DNA of 64,000 nt from Kudoa neothunni (lineage: Eukaryota > Cnidaria). Below, piece by piece: positions 1 to 23,277 of the stretch. Below the pieces are notes generated by a model that was not told the origin of the DNA, did no database searches, and saw only the letters and a list, made by a program, of their open reading frames with translations. How positions within the stretch are numbered: the first letter of the stretch is position 1; every line of letters begins with the position of its first letter. The position numbers and the translations under genes are program-made. The DNA lies in the NCBI GenBank assembly GCA_964304625.1, contig OZ199840.1, positions 7,378,001 through 7,442,000 on the forward strand. The letters are read 5' to 3'.

Positions 1-868
1 TTCCTTGAATAACGTTATGAGGTTGTTGCGAAACCCACAAATTGTGCTGATTTCTGCCACTTTTTCCAAATGACGTATCACGTTTTCAGGTAGTTTTATT
101 GGTTATCACCTCTTCTATTCATTTAAATTCAGCAACAACACATGATTGATTCTGTCCAAGTCAATTTGATGGATGAACTTACTCTCATTGGTATAACTCA
201 GGTGATTTGACTAATTAATTTAAGTAAACTAATTTTGTTGTGTTAGTTTCGTGTTTATTTGACCGAAGAGGACAAACTCAGTTGCCTCAACACTCTTCTT
301 CACAAAGTATTTCTTTTTAGAGATGACTTAAATAAATTCTATTGAACCATTTTATTTTTATGATTATCTATATATTTTTATCCATATAGCTGAACGTGAA
401 TCAGTGCATCATATTTTGTAACTCTGTGAAACGTGTGGCAATGTTGGCAGAACGTTTAAACAGCCTCGACTATCCAACTCTTGCTATCCATGCTAAAATG
501 CCCCAAACCGAACGCACAAATATTTTCAATGATTTTAGAAACGGAAAATCAAGATACTTGGTATCTTCAGGTATGTGATATTGTTTCTCGTTTACATATT
601 GTATTTACGCATTTATTTTTGTTAAGATCTTTGCAATCGAGGAATCGACATCCAGAATGTTAATGTTGTTATCAATTTCGATATGCCTAGAAAATCAGCC
701 GTCTATTTACATCGTATTGGTCGTAGTGGAAGGTATGGAAACTTTGCTATTTCCATAAGCATGCTAACACAAGCTGAAACCAAATACTTGGAGCTCATAG
801 AGCAAGAACTAAACACCAAAATTGAACCGACCCCTCCAGTTATTCCCGAAACGCTATACGTTTCTTAG
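1..868 (+). CDS. DDX6: DDX6/Dhh1-family DEAD-box RNA helicase, 3' part
   Basis: ATP-dependent RNA helicase of mRNA decapping and P-body repression; only the C-terminal half lies in the window. Exons read as 1-89, 133-201, 247-306, 390-570 and 627-868, with introns of 43, 45, 83 and 56 nt. Visible motifs in order are SAT (motif III), CIIFCNS (IV), the HAKM and DFRNG stretches, RGID (V) and HRIGRSGR (VI). The ending ETLYVS resembles the SLYV ending of DDX6 rather than eIF4A. In exon 1 the frame breaks at a run of five T after ISATF: with four T the text continues PNDVSRFQ, matching the family's SATFP; as written it meets TGA three codons later. This could be an assembly slip, a mutation or frameshifting. 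The rest is open. The 5' end is outside the window. Confidence 0.9.
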
Positions 869-1369
869 TGCTGCCAACATGATTGAAACTTATCCTGTTT
901 ACATAGATGTAATTTTTGTTTATAGCTACAGATATGCATTACTATGTTGATATTGTTTTGTTGGACCACTCTGTTGAATTTTCTGAAGTAAATCAATAAT
1001 TTTTGATATATATTCGTTTATATGCATAATAAATTATAATTTTCTGCTTATTTTTTAAAGGTGAATTTCTGTAAGGCGTATATTGGGGATTCTTTTTTCT
1101 TTAAGAATGAGTGAGTAATTAATAATTTAAGCGTTCAACACTTTGATCTTCATTATAAAAATCTTAGAATACTTAACATAATTTAAGTGATTATCTAAAA
1201 TTGCCCATTTTTTATTGATCAAGATAGGCTAATTGTGGGGGTTAATACATTTAAATACATAAAAATTCATTAGGGGTTTGTTTACAAGATAAAACCCTCT
1301 GCTGGAGGCTAATTAGGTTGTAAAAATTTGACTGGTTGAGTTGATTCCGAGAATGTTGTAAGCACGAGC
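869..1369. other. Intergenic, nothing recognised
   Basis: AT-rich sequence after the helicase stop codon. I see no ORF, RNA gene or repeat that I can name. Confidence 0.5.
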
Positions 1370-2330
1370 CAAGCTTTTTAGATCAACACTTGTACGTACA
1401 CTCATGGTCCAGTGGACCTCGTTCATGATTATTCACAAATTGTAACATTCTTAACATAGTCAGGAAACCAAAAATCTGTCCAGTTGCTCAAAAATTAGTT
1501 TGGTATTTTTCAGTTTCGTTTATACCGTCAATAACTTGTGTATGATTTTTTATTTCTATGTAAACAAAAAACAATCTTTTGGCACAACAGGGTCCAATGG
1601 ACCCTGTTGAATAATTACAGGTTTAGCATGTCAAAACGAATTCAAACTTTAAAGTAAAAAAAAAGTTATTTAAGCCAATCTGAATATTACAGTTTATTTA
1701 AATAATTAAAATTTTTAGTTATTTCTTTCCACGCACTTTAAAAATGATTATTTCTTATTTTGTTCTGCGTTACATAATTTTAGTTATATTATTAAATTTT
1801 ATAATGAACCATATTATGGGCGTTAGTATATATTTATCAAAAATAATGACTAAGAATAATAACAGATTAATCTTTTGTAGATCTCGTATAACTAGTGGTG
1901 CATTATGTTTTCCATTAATGATGCAATAAAAATGATTACAGAAAACGCAGATGATTCGACACCGTAGGAAGGATAACTCTCAGATGGCCATTCATTATAT
2001 TTTACAATATCCTTGACATCGCTGGTTACAACTCAATGATTGTGCACTTGGATAAATATAATGAATTTAAACTAAAACACAAATACCGAACAAGACGTCA
2101 ATATTTAAAAAAAATTTGATTGATGAGATTGTTGAGAAGTGCGCTAACGAAAAAATTGATCTTCCACTTGCAACATCGCCGAAGTACGACGGAAGGGGTG
2201 ACAAGAAAAGATACCATTTTTGCCCATACTCGATGCATGTAAGAACAAAGGCACTCTGCTCCAAATGTGGGAAAAACGTTTGCGAACAATATTATTCTGT
2301 TCTCTGTTACGGTTGCAACTAATTATTTGT
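1370..2330 (+). mobile_element. piggyBac-like transposon remnant
   Basis: Decayed cut-and-paste transposon. The segment around 1980-2110, read in pieces, gives the LDIAGYNS-type block of piggyBac transposases. The ORF at 2116-2322 ends in the Cys-rich C-terminal finger (HFCPYS...CSKCGKNVCEQYY...CYGC) typical of the family. Upstream are two short palindromic GGTCC-A-GGACC motifs, at about 1405-1418 and 1587-1611; the second is a perfect inverted repeat with 11-bp arms around AAT. The first sits about 17 bases after an ACACTTG, the same spacing as at the end of the other piggyBac near 47.3 kb, so it is probably the left end. Most of the N-terminal transposase is missing. No right terminal repeat was found. 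Confidence 0.65.
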
Positions 2331-2508
2331 GTTTTATAAATCCAGTGATTTGGATGAGTTCTTCAATGTTGTCATTGTTTTAGTAATGGCGTTGTATTTT
2401 TCTTCATATTTCTGCAGGTTGGCTATAAATCTTTATATTATTTATTTAAAAAGCTTAAAAATAATTTTTTTGGTTTTTAGAATATTTATAAAACATTGAC
2501 AAACAAAA

Positions 2509-3677
2509 TTTCATTTATACTCGGCATTTTTGAAGTTAATCTCGGCATCTTTGCAATTTAAATTTAGCGTATTCGTGTTTAGTCTATAAATTTGTGTAAA
2601 TGTGTAGAAATCACGAACCGGAGAAAAAAAAAAGTATTATATTTATTCCAATAACCTCAACCAAATTATTATTCTAGAATAACTTCATCACTAGAAGACC
2701 TGGTGATGTATTTTCGCATTGTCCATAACGAAAACGGGCTTATCAATACCACTTGATACACAGCTGGATGTTAGTTCCTATAAACAAATTTTAAAATCCT
2801 CACCTGAAACCGCTCGCTCGTGTATCTTACTATATATGATGCCCTTTTTGTTGATTGTAGCAACTACAGATAAGTTTCTGGTTCTAGCTGCAGAAACTTA
2901 TCTGTAGAAGTTCCTCTCAACAAGCGACCTCTTTTATGTCTTGTGACCACTGAAAACCCGACTTCGTCGGGAAATACAATACTTTCATATGGTACATTGT
3001 GGTTTCTAAGTCTCTGAACATCTCAGCATATTTAATTCTCTTTTGAATCGTCCTCACAATTTCTTCTCTCGGGACTCCACAAGGGATTTTAAAGTGTAAT
3101 GAAATTTGCCGATAACTCTGTCTATCGTACTTAGGATTAGGGACGTTGTTATTCCAAACTCGTCACTAACTTTTTGCTTAAGTTCTTTCAACGAAATATG
3201 AAGAGTTTCCATCCACCCATCTGATAATTTTTTCCTTCTGATCAGGAGAGAGGAGTGAAGGTCTTTTCTCGCCTCTAGATTTTGCATCTAGCCTTCCTGT
3301 TTTGTGAAACTTTGATAAGATGGACCACACGGTGGATCTTGGTAGATGCATTTCGGAAGCAATGTAAGTGTCACTTCCACTTAAACAGAAATTAAACATT
3401 TGTTCTCTTAAGTCGGAAGAGATAGTTTTTCGCAACTTTCTTTTTCTCTTTGTGTGTTAATATATTAAAAATTTCGCTATCATTGGATATGGAGCTCTCA
3501 AATTCAACAATTTGAGTTCTGTTATTAAGGTTCACCTATTGAATTCAATCTCTTAGTAGTATAAAAATATTTAACGACAAAAATTTTTTGTAGCTAACGC
3601 GAGATATGAAAAAATTTGAATACTACTTTCGGGGTGCTGAGATTAAATGCAAAAGTGCCTAGTATAAATGAGAAACC
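2509..3677 (-). mobile_element. Tc1/mariner-type transposon, degraded
   Basis: About 1.17 kb with inverted ends: the left end (about 2509-2556) and the reverse complement of the right end (about 3635-3677) share TCATTTATACTNGGCA and then a second TTAATCTCNGCA block, so the terminal repeat is internally repetitive. Coding text is on the minus strand. At 3178-3435 there is a Tc1-type helix-turn-helix (SDLREQMFNFCLSGSD...STVWSILSKFHKTGRL) followed by a second HTH. Around 2715-2750 is VMDNAKIHH, the second catalytic Asp region of the DDE domain. The reading frame is broken in several places, so it is not expected to be active. Flanking TA duplications could not be fixed because the outer few bases differ. 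Confidence 0.75.
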
Positions 3678-4118
3678 CTATATTTTTGTGCGTACGTAGT
3701 AGTGTTAAATCCCACACGTTGTTCTACTGCAACTGAGTGGGAGTTTGACCTACCAAACATTCTTACCTCCGAGCAATCATCAACCTAACCCCTTAAATCT
3801 CAACTGAATTGAATCTGTCTAGCAATCGGTTGAATTACCTGATACATCCTAGACAATTTATATAATGGATTCATGTAGTGTAATCCTACTTCCTTACTGA
3901 ACCAAATTATAAATTGAAAATGCATCACACCCAAATAATGAGAGCAAACTTTTTTGACAACATCCATTACGAAAGAAAAATCTGCAATGCAAAAATGACC
4001 TTATCGGCTAAGAGATGAATTAACGACTTTCAGGGTTCACATTAAATTTGCATATGTTCGCGATATCAGACCGCCGAGCGCGGAAGAGAATGTGGATGTT
4101 AAACGAACCGAAAAGCAC
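3678..4118. other. Spacer between two transposons
   Basis: AT-rich, no gene or repeat recognised. Confidence 0.4.
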
Positions 4119-4120
4119 TA

Positions 4121-6130
4121 CAATGGGTGACGAGTATTATAAAAAACAAGTGTTTATTAATAATTTAAAATCTACTTAGAATTACTAAAACAATCTAATA
4201 TTTTTGTTTGAATCGTGCTTTTTCTGATGCCTTATAAAGTTCTAACTCAACATAATGAAGGGAATCCCAAACATCAGAACCACATTGTTTAAAATAACCT
4301 TTTAGGTATTCAATACATTTTAAAGCCTATTTTGAATTGTACAATATATTTTCAAATTCGTCTTCTTCATTTTCAGAAGATGACTCTAAACGAATCACTG
4401 AATTTTCTTGTGTATCATATTGACACACTCTAACCAAAGATTCCTCCATTACGGATTCTAACAGATCAGTGCCATCATCACATGACTGTTTTGAAATAAA
4501 CTCATTGCAAATCTGATCAACATGAATTAATTTATTGGATAGATCGCAGGGAGTATCATTATTATTATCATCTTCGAAAATAAATCCAGCCTTTTTAAAA
4601 CAATTTGATATTGTGTACGGCTTGACATTTTCCCAAGATTTTTTTATCAACATCAACGCATCCAAAAGATCAATCGGCTTTATACCTATGTTATTTTTGA
4701 CGTGGAACGTATATTTTTCAACAAAATCTTTCTTATAAATTGATTTGAACTAAATGATTACACCCTGATCCATCGGTTGGAGTACGGAGATTGTGTTTTG
4801 GGGAAATACATTATGGTAATGTTGGAAAGACTTAATGGAGAGTGACAGCTCGCATTATCCACAAAAAAATAAAACGTTCATATATTTGTTTTTGAACTTT
4901 TGATTTTGTTCGATTAAATATTGGGTAAAGATTTTAGTGGTCATCCAAGCATTTTTATTTTAATAATAAAGAACCGATTTTTCTTTTAAATTTTCAAAAC
5001 ATCCTGGTTGACTATGACGACCTACGACTATTGGTTCAAGCTTTTCTCCGGTTAAGGAAATCTAGAGTAATAGTGTTATTCGTTTTTTGACCGATTAGTA
5101 TATTTGGGGTTTGGCTCGTTAGACAAAGTATAACTCCTTTCTAAATAGAATCTATAAAATTTCATTTCTTCGAGAAGTCTTAATAAATCGATTCATCAGG
5201 CAATTAAACTTAAAAAAATGAAATATTAACATTAAAATGGGTAAGTAATTAATGGTAAACACGCATCTCAATATTAATTAACTTAATTTAAAGAAAATGG
5301 TAACAATATATAGAACCAACAAATTTAAAGTTTTTACTTGGATGTTATTGGTAGAATGTAGAATAAGGCAGTTTCATCCAAGTTAAAGATTTGATTTTTT
5401 CGCAATTCTTCATTATATATTTTGATTGAGTTTTCCAGCCAGACACAACATCATCGCTCACGGTGCTAGGATCTCCATGAAAGTTGAATCTTCTAAGATT
5501 ACATCTATCTTTAAAGCCACGAGACCACCCGTAACTGACATTTTTCGAATCGTTACAGAATTCTTCGCCGATTTCATTGCGATGGTCGATAATATGCTGC
5601 GATGAAAGCTCCAGTTTATTTTGTGTCATCCAAGTGATCCAGTCGTATACGCAACTGTCGATTTAAGCATTATCTTCCGTTTTAAGAGTTTTTCTATTTT
5701 TTAACTAAGCCACTCTCATAAAATTTGATAATTTGTGATTTTTTTGCTAAAGTTTCATTTAGCGTCGATATTAAAGCAAGTTTAAAATGCTTCACAGTTC
5801 GGCTTTTGGCATTTCTAGGTGGTTGCTGTTCAAAAAACTTGATGATTTCATGTTTTTCCTTAGTAGTATACTATTTTTTACATTTTTTCCCAGCCTTGTA
5901 TTACAAAACTGAAATGTTGAACGTGATCCAATCTATAACCCGGGCGAAAAAGATGCCAATTACCCATCAACGCTTGAAAACATTTATATTTTTAAATTTT
6001 GTTTGGAACATTTTTTAACATAAATAATAAAGTTTTAAAATGTATTGACAATCCTTTTTAAAGTTATTGTCTTCTACATTATTTCATTTCATTAGATATT
6101 CTATAGGTGCCAAATCCCCGTCACCCACTA
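4121..6130 (-). mobile_element. Tigger/pogo DNA transposon (2.0 kb), broken
   Basis: Ends are short inverted repeats: CAATGGGTGACG at 4121 and the complement of TAGTGGGTGACG at 6130, flanked on both sides by TA (4119-4120 and 6131-6132), the pogo target site. The minus strand holds a transposase in pieces. 5345-5629 carries the CENP-B-type DNA-binding region (SYGWSRGFKDR). About 5030-4900 has the GHSQPGCF block, and about 4880-4750 has DNASCH, with the second catalytic Asp, then LQPMDQGVI with the third. 4327-4665 is the C-terminal part with an acidic tail. At least three frame breaks separate these blocks, so the copy looks inactive. It is similar in length and layout to the element at 41551-43612, but the terminal sequences differ. 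Confidence 0.85.
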
Positions 6131-6132
6131 TA

Positions 6133-6538
6133 TGATAAATAAATTACCCTTAGTATTAATCTAAAGAGAGACAAGTAATTATTTATAATATGTAAAAAAT
6201 GCGAATAATTTTATCCTTTTTCATGGTCTGCAAATTTTCATTAATTCTCTCAATGGCGTATCACATTTAAAGTGATGACCGTTAATTACATTAATTCGTG
6301 ATTTCTACCAGGAAAATAAACCACCAAGCAGTTTGTACTTAGTGTTTAAATAAATATGATACAATCTACAATTTTTGGCAAACCCAAAGATTAGTAATCA
6401 CCCGAGAGCAAAAGATGCACAATAAGAATCATTGCGCAACCCAACCACAATTATTTGAGTATCACTTTAAATAGTTGGTTACAAAAGCTAATATCGTACA
6501 TTAAAGAATTCCATTATAGCAACAAAAAATTTTTTCAG
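6133..6538. other. Spacer between Tigger elements
   Basis: AT-rich, no gene recognised. Confidence 0.4.
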
Positions 6539-6540
6539 TA

Positions 6541-9500
6541 CAGTAAGGCCTCGATATAATGTAATTAGTGATCTTTTCATTGCTTTCCAACATAAAAAGT
6601 TCAACAAAATGTATCGATTAGTCGTTAACAAGTTGTAAAATATTATATTTAATTTTTGGTCCAACCAACCTCAAAATTATGGAAATTGATGGTCTCGCTA
6701 TCGCGAGGCTTTTTTCTTGAAATAATCCGATGAGTCCTATATTTGATGTATTAAAAAAACAATGTTAGGAATATCTCAATGATGCATAGAAGAAAAAATC
6801 TAAATAATTAAATATTACGACTAGATTATGGCGAATCGGGTACCAAAATGATGATAATGAAGCATTTTAACATACCAAGTAGTGATTAGATTTGAGCTTT
6901 TCAGAAATGAGAATACGTAATTCCTCTCTCGATAGATAGTGTCTCTTTCAGGGTTGCCAGAAGATTAGCGAAAAAAGTACCAACATTTTTGAAAAACGTA
7001 CCAAAAACAAGTAAAACTAGGGCTGTCGGGGCTTGGGTTTTCTATGGTCATCTTGGGGGTTTTTTATTCAAAACCTGTAAGCATTGAATAACAACACAAA
7101 ATTTTATACATGGGACATTAATATTTATATTTTTAAGAGCGTATCTTATTCAGATTATATCATGCAGGGGTTTTAATATTTATGATATTGAAGGACGCAC
7201 ATTAGATTGTTTGACGTGACACGGTTACTTAATTGCTCAGTGCACTGTCACACATTATTAGAAAATTTAAACATCATTTCAAATAATATCTTTAACTGTG
7301 AAGTGATAAATTGTGAGTAAATCGATCTATGTTAGACATTAAGTATGGGTGATTGTTTGCGCCAAAAAAAAGAACATGGTATGCTATGTGTTTTAATAAG
7401 GAGTAGCTAAAAGAGGAAGATTTAAAGACTGGCTTGCTAAAGATATTAAAGACACAGTAGGTGACCGGTAGTATGTAATCCTCTTGGGACCGTAAAAAAT
7501 TTGGTGCGATTACTGCTTGCTTCACGGAACACACCCTTTTAGTTATGTTGATCATTCCCTGACAGTAAAATTGCTGAAACTTTATCATTGAAAAGAACCA
7601 AATCGTCCTATATTGTATAAAACGGTTTAGCTTTTGAGGAAAATACCTACATATCAGAAATATGTAGATCTCAACAGTTTTCCATAATCGTGGACGAGAG
7701 TACTGATATTTCAGTCACACCGGTCTTAGCAGTCGTGGTCCGATACTTCGATTATAGCTAAGAGAATGTTGTCACGTTCTATTAGATACCATAGTTGTAG
7801 AAGATGAAAAGCTTTGGGTTTATACAACTCTATCAAAGAATTGGTAGCAAAGAAGAATATTCCCATCAAAAATATTGTTGGATTTGGAAGCGACAACTGA
7901 TCATCAATGATGGGGTCTAAGAATGGAATTCGAAAATTATTAAAAGATGACATTCCATCCGTTTTCGTCATGGGGTGTGTTTGCCCATTCAATCGTCTTA
8001 TGTGCAAGTAATGCGACGAAGTTTCTCCCATCCTACCTAGAAACATTCCTAAACAAATTTACTTCTTATTTCTCGCGAAGCAGCAAAAGACAACGAGAAT
8101 TCTTTCTTATTCAAGAGTCTGTTAATGTTTTAGTCCCCCAAAATTCCAAAAACTAGCGCAAGCCAGATGGTTGTCGCGTAAGAATGTCATTTCTTCTGTT
8201 TTGGACCAATTTGATGTTCTACAATTATACACTTTCAAGGCGAAGGAAACCCCGAAAAAATAGACGATGTTAACGAAATATACAAAATCCTTATAAATCA
8301 CTCCACCAAACCAATGCTACTTTTTCTCCAATATGTTTTGAAAGGAATCAATAAATTAAACTGGAATTTCAATCTAAAGAGTTTAGATTGCACCTTTTAT
8401 ACGAGTTAATGTCGTCTGAATATAAGTAAGTTTTGAACTTTTTTATTAAGGATGTAGTGCTACAATCAATAAAACTTTTAGAAATTGATCTCAAAGATAT
8501 TAATCATCACAAGCCAACAACCGAAATATACCTTGGTGGAAATGCAACTGAGTATCCAATAAATAATCACTGCGATGCCGTAACGGAGACAAGATTCAAA
8601 CGAGGTTGTTCAAGATTTCTTGTTGAATTGTGTGATCAGATAAAAATTCGATTTAACGTGGACGAAAATGATCATGTCTCTAAGTGCAGCGTATTAAATC
8701 CTGAAAGATCTCGACGTATTGAACATTTTCCATTATCAATTATACCATTGGCTACTCATTTTCCCCAGCTCGTATCTGATGATAACTTAAACGAACTATA
8801 TGATGAGTGGTGTTGTTATCGTTTGGTCGCTGAAAAACTACCAATTCCTCATGACGGCATTCCTCGGTACTGGTTCAAATTGAAAGAAATAAAAGATGAT
8901 TTAGAAAATCCCAAATTCGGTATTTTATCAGATTTTATGACGAATCTAACAATAATGCCTTGTTCATCTGCTAATGTCGAGAGAATCTTTTCCTTGGTGA
9001 ATGCAATTAAAACAAAACAAACCAATTCTTTAAAATTGGAAAACGTAAAATGAAAAATACTTGCGAAACAATTAATCAAGAGATGTAGCAATAATTGTAT
9101 AACGTGGTGACCAAGCAATAGATTAATATACGATCTGACCAGTGGTGTCGTGTATCAATGATCTACTCCGCGCCAAAAAAATTGCGATAATACTACAATA
9201 AATTTAAATTTGATATCAAGAGAGGAAATCATACAATCCGAAGAAGATTAAAAACTTTAGTAGATACAATTCTATTCATTTGTTGTACTTTTAACTAGCG
9301 TGTTTCTCGACCTTGGGTTTTTTTAAATTCTCGCCGGCAGCATTGGTGAAAAGAGACGCCTTCCTCTCGATATGGTATTATTAAAAAATATTTGATTTGG
9401 TTTTTTTTAATATATCTATTGGCTAATATGAATTATTCATGGAAAATGCGCCTAGATTGAGAGTGAGTTGTAAAGTGGATTGTTCGCGTACAAGAAAAAA

Positions 9501-10797
9501 AGAAAAACATCTTAAAATTTAAAATTAATGAAAAGGCCATTATTACAACAAATGAGCCTTAAATAAAAAACTTTTATTGTAATAATGGGTGGTTTTCATA
9601 TTTCAACAAGCCATATATTTTAAAAACCACATACACCACAGAGAGGCGGATGGCGCGGATATGATGGCAGTTAATTAATGGATTGAAAATTTGTAAGGCA
9701 GAGTAAGTAGTTATAATCAAAAATAATTTTAATCCTGGCGAATCTGTTCATTTTTTGAGAAAATTTCTCAGCGCATATATATAACAACAAAAACAACGAA
9801 ATCCAAGAGAGGGGCTGTAAAAAATAAAAAAAGAGGTTCTATTTTGGTAACCACCTCATCCTACGACAAAAAGCAACTTCTTTATATGGTTGGTAAGTTT
9901 TAAAAAAATGGCTGAATATCAGCAGCCATTTTCTATGATATACTTATAAACATAGATAATGAATTGATTCGAAAAAGTAGAAACAATTTTATACTACTAG
10001 ATCAATGCATTCTCATCTCCAGTATATGATTCATTAAAAAATATCAAATTGCTTTTTCTCCCAAAAATTACACCCAGCATCGTGCAACCAAAGAACCTCT
10101 GTGTTATTCATAGTCTAAGAACAAACTATGCGTAAATGTTGCCCAAAATTCTTTTATTAGGCGGTATAGCCACAAATAATCCGAAATTAACTATATAAAG
10201 TTGTCTAAATACCCTAAGTAATTCTTGAAAAACAATCAGTAAGTCTGTTATTGTAAATTATTTCAAGGAATCTCCTATTTGTGGTAACTATTGTTTTATC
10301 AACTCAAAATATTTAACATATTTAATAATAAATCTATAATCGATTCTAATCAAGAAAATTGTGAAAACTACTGATGGTGCCAGTTGTTGTTTGTTTGTTT
10401 GTTTCGATTATTTTAGATGACATCGATGATGTTTATGATATGGAAGAAGCTGAAACTGTTCACAATAATTTATCTGAGAGCTATGATATAAGTAATTAAA
10501 AAATTTATGTGTTTAATGAAGACCACGATTTTGATCTCGAAAATAAACATTTTCGACGTAACAACTAAAAGTTTCGACCAGCACAATTAGAAAAACCCCT
10601 CGACCTCGCTCTCTCTCTTTCTGTACATCCTGTTATAAATCTTTTGTAAAAAATATTTAAAAGGCGACAAAATTAAAAGAAATAGCAATTTCGTCAAAAA
10701 GTCGAAATATAAGGATTTCGTAGGCGTGCGTGAGTCCTCAATATTGTGTGGTAAATTGCATTCCCCAAAAAAACCTCCTTATATCGTGGCCTTAAGG
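6541..10797 (+). mobile_element. Tigger/pogo element split by a nested hAT
   Basis: Left end CAGTAAGGCCTCGATATAA at 6541 pairs with the complement of the right end (CCTTAAGGCCACGATATAA, ending 10797); both are flanked by TA (6539-6540, 10798-10799). Degraded pogo transposase text is on the plus strand beyond the insertion: about 9990-10020 gives an LLLDQC block (DNCPAH position), about 10040-10120 gives KNIKLLFLPKITPSIVQP with the LQP motif, about 10235-10290 gives VNYFKESP, and an acidic tail (DDIDDVYDMEEAE) ends at 10499. Removing the hAT (about 2.2 kb) leaves about 2.06 kb, the same size as the other two Tiggers here. Frame broken repeatedly; old copy. Confidence 0.7.
6949..9145 (+). mobile_element. 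hAT transposon nested in the Tigger
   Basis: Left end CAGGGTTGCCAG at 6949 is a typical hAT terminus. Transposase text follows in broken frames: FKDWLAKD near 7420, then about 7680-7720 IIVDESTDIS (first catalytic Asp block), and a long open stretch at 8433-9053. That stretch ends in the hAT dimerisation domain (PCSSANVERIFSLVNAIKTK). The right end is uncertain; CTGACCAGTG near 9144 is a weak match to the left end in reverse and no convincing 8-bp duplication was found. The 206-residue C-terminal ORF is open, but the upstream half carries several breaks, so the element is inactive as it stands. Confidence 0.75.
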
Positions 10798-10799
10798 TA

Positions 10800-11298
10800 T
10801 ATCTTTTCATAATAGTTACATCATTATTTCTATCCGTTTTTTGGTTACGTATAACAATTTGGCGATTATTTGATGTGCTGGGTCACATTTACGGTCGTTT
10901 TGAAGAGAACATTACTATAGATATACATTAAATTGTTCCACAAACTATTTAGAGATAACGATTCCAAGTGATTATGCTGCGAAAACAGAATTAAACTCAT
11001 TATAACGAAACAAAACAGCCTCATTTAAGCTTAGATAACCATCCGATATATTTAAATCAGATGCGTTTACGTAATTAAAAATTTTTCATTTAATTTCACT
11101 AGGTAAGGTGTTTTTATTCAATCAAATCATCCAACGTAGATGCTATCCTAATCCACTGCGCATTTGTATATGCATTGTTCCACGTGGCACCGTGTTGTAC
11201 GTCGAGCGTTTTCCTATTCTAGCTGTTTAAAACATTAGGTATGATTTCTAATTTTCTTTAAAAAGTGTTTTGAATTCGATTTCACTACTAGAGCAAAC
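10800..11298. other. 5' flank of lysyl-tRNA synthetase
   Basis: Non-coding upstream of the ATG at 11299. It would hold the promoter and 5' UTR, but I see no specific element that I can defend. Confidence 0.35.
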
Positions 11299-13687
<2,389 letters not shown>

Positions 13688-13784
13688 CATGACATTAGTT
13701 AGTTAAGAAATTGGTTTATTGACATTTGTTGTTTAATTGCTGCGCACAAAGCATCTATTAATATATAATAATTCGTTTATTAGG

Positions 13785-23175
<9,391 letters not shown>

Positions 23176-23277
23176 TTTTAACTTTGGCCGCAATGCTTAA
23201 AAAAACTATCAATAAAATGAAACAAAATAACAATTTCTTATAGTCTAATAAATCAGTTGTTGCTTGATAAATACTAT
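23176..23277 (-). other. 102-bp spacer between the two ferlin genes
   Basis: Separates the stop codon of ferlin B from the start codon of ferlin A on the minus strand. I see no AATAAA in that orientation and no obvious promoter, so the pair may be co-transcribed or trans-spliced. That is inference. Confidence 0.5.

Noticed and set aside
1-868. Euplotes-like obligatory +1 frameshifting at AAA-TGA as an explanation for the slip
   Set aside because: In ZNF622 two of the shifts must occur well before any stop codon, so a stop-dependent mechanism does not explain them all; sequence error is simpler.
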